Source: Paracentrotus lividus (taxonomy: Eukaryota; Echinodermata; Echinoidea; Camarodonta; Echinidae). From it: DNA of 64,000 nucleotides. Every line of letters starts with the position of its first letter. Position 1 is the stretch's first letter. Shown piece by piece: positions 56,825 to 64,000 of this stretch. The translations under genes and the position numbers were made by a program. The notes under the pieces were generated by a model that was given only the letters and a program-made list of their open reading frames with translations, did no database searches and had not been told where the DNA came from. Where the stretch lies: NCBI GenBank assembly GCA_940671915.1, contig CALNVZ010003434.1, positions 18,123,182-18,187,181 on the forward strand. The letters are read 5' to 3'.

Positions 56825-57910
56825 GGTCACGTTGGTGACCGAAATTATGCAAAATCTTGACTTTAATTGACTATAACTCTAACAATTTTAAAGATATACT
56901 GATTTAATGTTTATATTATGCTAACATATTTTGTTAGCTATTATTTGGAAATGTTTTTTTTAATGTTTACAATATGCATGTCCAAGGTCAGAGGTCAAAA
57001 GAAGTGAGTCACGTGTGTGACTTCACAAAACGGCATGATTTTGAAAGTTCAATTTCATTTTGAAATTCCTGTGAGTTATAAAATGATGAAATGTTCTTAT
57101 TGCTGTGAGATATGTATTATGGACCTGTTAACCAAAAAATATCAGTGGATAGGAGTCATCTCTGAAATTCATTTTTTTTATCTATCATTTTATATCGTGA
57201 TGTCGGGTCACGTGTGTGACATTTTAGTGGGTCACGTGTGTGACATACAGCAAACTGTACAGAAAAATGAAAATATTATACATAATGCAGTAAATGTACA
57301 TTTTCAGCAATTACTATATCCGCTGTGGTAAAACTTTTATGAACTCAACCCTTATCACTCCCTGGGGTGTTTTGGTAGCTGTCAAGACTGGGGTGGGGCG
57401 GGGAGGTAGGGGGCCATGATGCCTCTATAAGATCTCGGCTGTTGATCGCGCGAGCGCGCCGAAAGTTTGCACGATGGTAGTGTGCGATGTAAACTACAAG
57501 AATGCACTGTTAATTTTCCCAAAATTAAGGATAATTTATTTTATATGAATTAATTATGCTAATTTATGCATTGCATGAATTCACAATTTTTGTTCTAATT
57601 GACAAACTAAAGCTTCTGGAATGCTAATTTTGTGTTTGCATAATCTTTATATGATTCCTGACAATATTGTACTTGGAAACATTTTGGTATCGAAATTAAT
57701 TCCTTATGTATTTAATTGTTTTATGAATTTCTTATGTATTTCTTCGTTTTTTCAACCTTGTGTGTTTCTTTGTGTTTGTTTTTTTCACAAAAATTATTGC
57801 AGAACCATTTTGGAGCATAATAATGCTAAAATACATTAATTTCAGCCAATGGAAGTGAAAATAATCAGACGTTTATGACCGCCCCCACCTAGTGGGTCAC
57901 GTGTGTGACC
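56825..57910. promoter_or_regulatory. CACGTG palindrome cluster, mirrored
   Basis: Motifs at about 56,825, 57,007, 57,206, 57,230 and 57,894 (GGGTCACGTGTGTGAC type). The 57,894 copy reads CACGTG here but CATGTG in the left arm. The intervening sequence has no coding potential except an unsupported 104-codon frame at 57,017-57,331. Confidence 0.35.
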
Positions 57911-58377
57911 AATTTGTTTGCTAATTAATAATCAAGTTAAAACTTTTCATGGATTCATATTTGGTGAGATGCAAGGTACATTAAATCTAGCTTTGGAGAA
58001 AAAACAAAAATAATACCAGAGCCATGGTTAGAGAGGGGCATAAACTTTTTGTGTTTTCTGGTCACGGGTGTAACATTTGGGGGCAATTAATTTCCAGGGT
58101 TGATTATCTTAATATAATCAATTTAACAACATTGTTTTGGGGGTTAGACTAAAAGGAATAGAGATGAATAATAATATATTGACAGTAACCCAAGTAAGGA
58201 AGTCAGCATATCCATTCCAGTCAGGGTTTAAAAAAAAATATATATATTTTTTTATGTACCGTTTTTCCATCTTATTATCATTTATGTTAATTTATGCAAA
58301 TGAACATGAAAAATTGCAAAAATCACGAAAAAACAGCAGTTCATGAAACTTCAGACATTGCTCTATTTGAATAGCCT

Positions 58378-58728
58378 ATGCAGTTTAAAATCAAGAAGCA
58401 AAAACTTTATTTTGTCCCAAAATGGTTCACTTTTCAAAGAATGGCCCTTTTAGGTACTACATTTAGGTACTATTTTTTTGCTACATTTTTGGTTGTGGCG
58501 GGCCCCGTTTGCCGCCTCCTGGAACCTCGCCTGTTGTATCGACATGACATGATTGAAAACCGAATGACAGGCGAACGCCCTTTTGCACGAGAAAACAATC
58601 CGTGGAAAGAAAACAATCGCTTGGAAACACAATCTCGCGATATGCGAGAAAGGTCCGTGAACTTCACCCCGGGCCGCGTGAAATCAGTCGAGACGTCTGC
58701 AAGCAACCAACCGAAAACAGAAAGATGA
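58378..58728 (+). CDS. 116-codon ORF, identical to left-arm copy
   Basis: Same translation as 8,879-9,229 with no difference. Contains YYFFATFLVVAGPVCRLLEP and a polar C-terminal half (RENNPWKENNRLETQS). The family is unknown. It could be a non-coding conserved block instead. Confidence 0.3.
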   Translation: MQFKIKKQKLYFVPKWFTFQRMALLGTTFRYYFFATFLVVAGPVCRLLEPRLLYRHDMIENRMTGERPFARENNPWKENNRLETQSRDMRERSVNFTPGRVKSVETSASNQPKTER

Positions 58729-59253
58729 TTGGAAATGGAATAAAGTGATATTTCAATGATCGCAAAGTATATTGAGAAATTCAGACAAAGTATACAAATA
58801 GACCCACTGGCGTAAAGCTTGACGCAATTATCTTTTGATACGGGGGTGGGGGTGATGAATACAAGGAAAAAACATAGAAATTATGGGTGTCATGCCCTGT
58901 GATTAGAAATAGGCCTATCTGTACTATTTTGCTGAAAAACTGCAAAGAAATAAGACGGTGATAAATCACTTACTATTGCTCTATGAATTATTTGTAAAAA
59001 TGTTGATTCTCAAAAAACGAAAATGGTAACGAAGAAAAATAAAATAGTTTATTTATTTATTTATTTTTAATAATAGATATCAATAATTTTCTTATGAAAA
59101 GGGAAAAGAAGAAATTAATTTGCCTATTACTTTTGGTAATGTACTTTTTGTGTGTGTGTGTAAACACGATTTGTATAGTGAGATTTATTTATTATAAATG
59201 CACTGTTATGGGTGAAAGAAAGAGAAAAATGGGTTTGGATGACTTCATCATCG
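58729..59253. other. Intergenic, simple repeats
   Basis: Mirror of 8,350-8,878: G-run at 58,843, (TTTA)n at about 59,050, (GT)n at about 59,150. Nothing else was seen. Confidence 0.45.
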
Positions 59254-59962
59254 TCATCGGTTTTCCTCCGTCTCGAGAGACGATGGTCTGCACTCTCTGT
59301 GGTGACTGTGAATTCCTATACGTGAATGACAGTCCTTTTTGCAGTTTCCACAGACAACAACTGAGCCAATTTGGGTTGTTGGAGTCTTATGCTTCTGTCT
59401 TACAGACTCCATGTGTCTCCTTCGATCATCCTCTGCTCTAGCTATTCCTGTTTTCACAGCTTTCTTCCAAAAAGATCTGTCAGATGCTGTGTCCTCCCAC
59501 GTGTCTAAGTCTAATGTGCAGAGGAGAGATCTCTCTTGCATGCATCTCTATAATTATCTCAGATGAGGACGACCATTAGGGTGTGTTCCACACTGAAGTT
59601 GGCCATGTAGTAGATCCATGGGGATACGTCCTTTATCCATGCGACACACATGACCTAGCCATCGTAGTCGGCGAGCACTAAGCAATACGAAGATGGTCAC
59701 TGATATTTGCTCTGCTGAGTACCTCTGAGTCTGTGACTCTGTGTTCCCACTTAATGTTCAGGATTTTGCGTAGGCATCTCACGTGGAAGATATTTAGTCT
59801 CCTTTCTTGTCGGGCATAAGTGGTCCATGATTCACTGCCATAGAGTAGGGTGCTGGGTAGACATGCCTGTTACACCTTCAGCTTAGTGTTGTTGTACCAG
59901 AATCTCTTGGAAATTTTAGCGATTATTGTTGCTGCCTTGGCAATCCGAGCATTAATCTCAGC

Positions 59963-61490
59963 TTCAAGGGACAGGTTACAGGTTACAGGGACAGGTTCAG
60001 TCGCTCTTAAACTCTGGCATAAGTTGCCTGCGGAAATCCGCGACGCCCAGTCAATCGACTCATTCAAAACGATTAAAAACATACCTCTTTGTATCACGTA
60101 TGTCTTTGTAGCTAGAGTATAGTTTATTATTGCATTTTGCTTACATATAAATATGCAGCAAGTTTTTCCATTCAATTCTATTGTATTGCATTATAATAGA
60201 CATGGTAAATGCACTTTATATGTCATTATATTGCAACCCTTATAGTATATAATGAAAATGTAGTAATTAAGATTATGATGGTTAATAGTATTGTAATGTT
60301 GAAATACACTGTTGCTCATAAAGGTTGGATATTTTTTGTTGTGCGCCAGCCACATCATTTTGCTCCGGCTTTAATTTCTAGAATTTGTTGATCCTCGTTT
60401 TCACTTTTTCGGTACCCTGGCTATATGTTGGACGTTCCCCTAGCCATTCTCGGGTATTGAGAAATAAAAAAAGTTTGCCAACCCCCACAATGCCCATTTT
60501 TGCCAATTTTTTTCTCATTTTGGGGCCCCTTTTTGTTTACCCGGCTGACCAAGGCCCCCTTAGTCCTACCTCCACGAAACGCGTCTGAGGTATAGGATTG
60601 TTATTGTTCTTAAAGTCAAATCTAAGTTTATGATCACAGACTTAGATTTATTGTCTAGGGGAAGGGTCAAAGTTTATTTCGATTCGGGTTGAAAATTGAT
60701 TTTATTCATTTTTACAACATGGAAATTTCTATCTTCTAAAAAATGTATTGTAAAATCTCAGCCAAATATAAATCATAATAAAAAATAGACTATAGTTACC
60801 ATTTACAACCTTGTCATTAAGGATGAAACAAGATTTTGGTGAAAATGACAATAATTAAGGGTTCATAGTTGTTTTTTATTTCCTTGTTTTGACCATAAAG
60901 GTTGGATAGAATATTTCAATTTTTCACCGATTTCACTTTTTCCTTCAACCCCTCCCCTAAACAAGAGACCAACGCCTATAAGTTTAAACTTTGATTTATC
61001 ATAAAGAACAATAACAACTCCACATTCCAGACGCTTTTCGAGGGGGTGTGATAGAGGGGGCCTTGGTCAGCCGGGTAAACAAAAAGAGGCCCCAAAATGA
61101 GAGAAAAATGTCAAAAATGGACGTTGTGGGGGTTGACAAGCTTTCTAATTTTCTATTCCCCGGGAATAGTTTGAAAAGCGTCCAAGGTATAGCCAGGGTC
61201 CAGAAAAGTGAAAGCAGGGACAAACAATTTCAAGAAATCTAATCCAGAGCAAAAAGATGTTGCTGGAGCACACAAAAAATATCCAACCTTTATGAGCAAC
61301 AGTGTATATAAGTACCCCATTGCTGTAATCAATAACAATAATTATTTGATTTTGTAATTCTATTATTTTGTATTTGTCAAATTATATCATGTTAAGCGCA
61401 TTGAAATTTTCATGTAATGCGTTATATAAATGTAACCTATATTTATATTATTATTATTATTATTGTTATTATTATTATCATTATTATTAT

Positions 61491-61519
<29 letters not shown>
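59963..61519 (+). mobile_element. Second LINE 3' end inside right LINE
   Basis: LKLWHKLPAEIRDAQSIDSF near 60,008-60,068 ends at a stop at about 60,122. The 3' region ends ATGCGTTATATAAATG and (ATT)n at 61,440-61,519. In this arm the final coding segment is open for 90 codons. Confidence 0.75.
60307..61304. mobile_element. 1-kb foldback element, right copy
   Basis: Ends CACTGTTGCTCATAAAGG and complement, with TA at 60,305-60,306 and 61,305-61,306. Counterpart of 6,285-7,283. Confidence 0.75.
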
Positions 61520-61522
<3 letters not shown>

Positions 61523-63686
61523 GAAACCACAGCGCCGAGATATTTGAAGTTGTTGACAACATTCAGTACTGAGTCATTTACTGCGATGGCAGGAGGAATT
61601 GGGTCATTTTGGACCATGACCTCGGTTTTCTTTATGCTGATCGTCAGTCCAAACTCTCTGCATGCATCTGAAAACTGGTCCATAAGGCGCTGAAGCCCCT
61701 TATTTGTGTTACTAGAAAGGGCGGCATCGTCTGCAAACAGCAACTCCCTTACAAGTATACGAGTTACTTTTGTCCTAGCTCGAAGACGGGTGAGATTTAT
61801 ACAGCTTGCCATCATGACGGGTGTGAATGTAGATTCCATCATCAGAAGAGTGAAAGGCGTAGGACAACAGGAGGGAGAAGAAGATTCCAAATAGGGTTGG
61901 TGCCAAGACGCAGCCTTGTTTGACTCCACTCATTGTTGTGAATGGCTTTGATGAGTCCCCATCGAAGCTTACAGTGCTCTTTGTGTCAGTATAGAAAGAC
62001 TCGATTATGCTGAGCAACTTTGGTGGACAAAGGACTTTTGAGGTCAAAGGCCTTAGTCAGATCAACAAATGCCATTTACAATGATTGACGCTGCTCTCTA
62101 CATTTCTCTTGAAGCTGTCTAACAGCAAAAATCATGTCAACAGTTGATCTGCCCGATCTGAAACCACATTGAGACTCTGGATATATGCGATCCGCTAACA
62201 CACGTTGTCTTTCAAGGACGACTCGGGCAAAAAAAAAAAAACCTTTCCAACAATGCTGAGAAGAGAGATGCGGTAGTTGTTGCAATCACTACTGTCGCCT
62301 TTATTTTTGAATATGGTAATGATTTTGGCATCTCTCATGGCTTGTGGGACCTCGCCTTCACTCCAGCAAAGACACAGAAGTTCACGGAGATGAGGAAGAA
62401 ATGCTGGTTTCCCTTGTTTGATGACTTCAGATGGGATTGCATCATTTCCGGGTGCTTTACCACTTGTGAGAGCATTGATGGCCTTTTCAAGTTCCACTAC
62501 AGTTGTCACAGTGTCAAGCTCCTCCAGGGCAGATAGGGCTGGAATTTTATCAAGGGCCTCTTCGGAGACTGTGTTTACTGTAGAGTAAAGTTCAAGATAG
62601 TGCTCCACCCATCTCTCCATCTGTTTGCTACGATCAGTAATGGCCTCCCCAGATGATGACTTGAAATAAGGGGTGCAGTTTTCTTTGTGGTTGGACCAAT
62701 AGCTTGATCGATTCCTTCATAGATGGCCCTAGCATTTCCAGTAAAGGAAGCGTATTCTATTGAGGAGCATATCTTTAGCCAAAAGTCATTTGCACATTTT
62801 CTAGTGAATGCCTGACTCTTGCTCCGTAAATTCCTCAGGGATTGTAGGTTCTGATTGGTAGGGTCACTCTTCCATTTCAGGAGAGCTTCTCGTTTCTCTT
62901 GTGCTACACAGTTTATTTCCTAAAGGTTTGCTTCATACCAGTCAATGTTTCGTCGTGTGTTCTTGCCATAAGCCTCAATGGCAGACTTATGGATTACATC
63001 ACTCAGATCCCTCTTGGCTTCAGTGCAACTCTGCTGAGGGAGTGGTCAGAATCGCAGTCAGCACTGTGATAACTGCTTGTGTTATGGACAGTTGGGAGGC
63101 GACTTCTACTGGTAATGACAACATCAAGTTGATGCCATTGGTGTGACCTGAGATGCATCCACGATACTCTGTGCCTGTGTTTGTTTGCGAAAAACGTATT
63201 AGTGACACATAGATTCCAAGTACAGAACAACTCAAGTAGTCTCTGTCCATTTCAGTTATTCATTTTGCCTACGTACTCCTTGGCGACCAATGCACATAGG
63301 CCAGACATCATGTACGCACCAGCTCTAGTATTAAAGTCACCCAGCAAATACAAATCTTCATGCTGCAGTGCTTCTCCGATCAAATTGCTGAGCTCGCTAT
63401 AGAACTTGTCTTTCTCATCAGGACTGGAAGTTAGTGGAGAGGCATAGGCAGCCATTTCATCATAACTTCATACTTAAGGGATCTTCAAGGTTTAAAGTCA
63501 TATCGAGAGGCCAAGAATTCCATTTTGTTTTAATTGATGGGTTGCTTGCTGCCCCTTCAACTACACTGGTTCTTTATTTGTATTTTTATCATTGATTTTA
63601 TCGCTATATATTTAACATGCAATAATGATGAAGGTGATAATGATGATGATTAAAGTTTTTTCTTCTTCTTCTTTGTACATACAATA

Positions 63687-64000
63687 TGTGATACGTCTTG
63701 TCGAAATGAGAGAGAAGTCGCAGATCAAAGATCCGAGTAAATCGACAAACTAATAAAAAAGTCAAATTTTGAGGAAATTTTTTTTTTTTATTTTCTGGTT
63801 CTACCATGCTTCATCTTTGCTCTGTTAAAAAAATGAGTGAAAATGGTAACGGGAAAGTGGTAAGAAAGCAGTTTTTCGGCGAGTGTTTTTTTCGGTCATA
63901 ATTTTTTTTCCCGGACATACAAGCGAACGTCCACGCTCATTTCTCCTCTCCGTTTAGCTCCGCCCTTAGCAACGCATGGCTTTGTCATGTGATGTGTGAT
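63687..64000. repeat. Intron-type repeat, third copy at window end
   Basis: TGATACGTCTTGTCG to GCATGGCTTTGT matches 11,490-11,800 in the same orientation, but here without the adjoining exon. Its flanks differ (CAATAT before, CATGTGATG after), so it is a dispersed repeat and not part of the mirrored arm. Confidence 0.6.

Larger units (their letters stand above)
44080..63455 (-). repeat. Right arm of giant inverted repeat
   Basis: Mirror of 4,169-23,710. It lacks the CACANTGTG-rich transposon and the 143-bp MITE of the left arm. Beyond 63,455 it matches left positions 1,717-1,656 and then 891-726 before diverging. Confidence 0.9.
59254..63455 (-). pseudogene. LINE retrotransposon, right-arm copy, interrupted
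   Basis: Mirror of the left LINE. Endonuclease fragment MAAYASPLTSSPDEKDK with LGDFNTRAG is open at 63,455-63,252. Reverse transcriptase is open at 62,620-62,195 and 61,929-61,519, with FADDA. The zinc-knuckle tail ends at 59,254. The FVDLTKAFD region near 62,060-62,075 is disrupted. The same LINE tail is inserted between GAVVS and LDAEINARI. It is inactive. Confidence 0.85.

Noticed and set aside
59094..59441. 115-codon ORF antisense to the LINE tail
   Set aside because: It is the shadow of the LINE zinc-knuckle coding sequence on the opposite strand. It appears in both arms only because the LINE does.

Overview
This is non-coding-rich metazoan nuclear DNA. It has phase-matched GT-AG introns, LINE retrotransposons with (ATT)n tails, TA- and TTAA-flanked foldback/MITE elements, tRNA-like repeats, an intronless LRR-Ig receptor and a C-type lectin gene. 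The AT-rich base composition, dense short DNA transposons and about 3% protein difference between two copies of one locus suggest a highly heterozygous marine invertebrate. An echinoderm or another invertebrate deuterostome is plausible, but the species cannot be fixed from the sequence alone.

Large-scale layout: the window is a giant inverted repeat. About 4.2-23.7 kb reads forward, and the same locus reads backward at 44.1-63.5 kb. A single-copy centre (26.1-41.8 kb) and a 25-N assembly gap (41,809-41,833) lie between the arms. Arms agree gene for gene and transposon for transposon, but differ by substitutions, many single-base indels, several whole-element presence/absence differences and one roughly 2.3 kb block (X) that lies in direct rather than inverted orientation. 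The simplest reading is that two haplotypes of one locus were scaffolded tail to tail at the gap; a genuine inverted duplication is the alternative.

Arm content, from the outer end inward: an EN-RT LINE with a zinc-knuckle end, interrupted by the 3' end of a second LINE, itself carrying a 1 kb TA-flanked foldback element; a 116-codon ORF identical in both arms; a cluster of TCACACACGTGA-like palindromes; a two-exon gene of unknown family (177 codons in the right arm); a Tc1/mariner-like MITE; an ORF that stays open in both arms despite length differences; the LRR-Ig receptor (1121 codons intact in the right arm, frameshifted after codon 794 in the left); and two tandem 0.84 kb TA-flanked elements.

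Centre: foldback elements with a hammerhead-ribozyme-like core; a tRNA-like foldback; a secreted C-type lectin gene (signal-peptide exon plus CTLD exon); a roughly 2.29 kb-period tandem array of decayed YRDDGL-type reverse transcriptase with tRNA-like modules; an inverted, broken paralogue of the lectin signal-peptide exon; several MITEs; and a composite made of two inverted foldback elements around a LINE-like fragment. The receptor and lectin are both plausible extracellular recognition proteins, but nothing shows that they work together. The left arm and the tandem array contain so many single-base indels that part of the apparent gene breakage may be consensus error.
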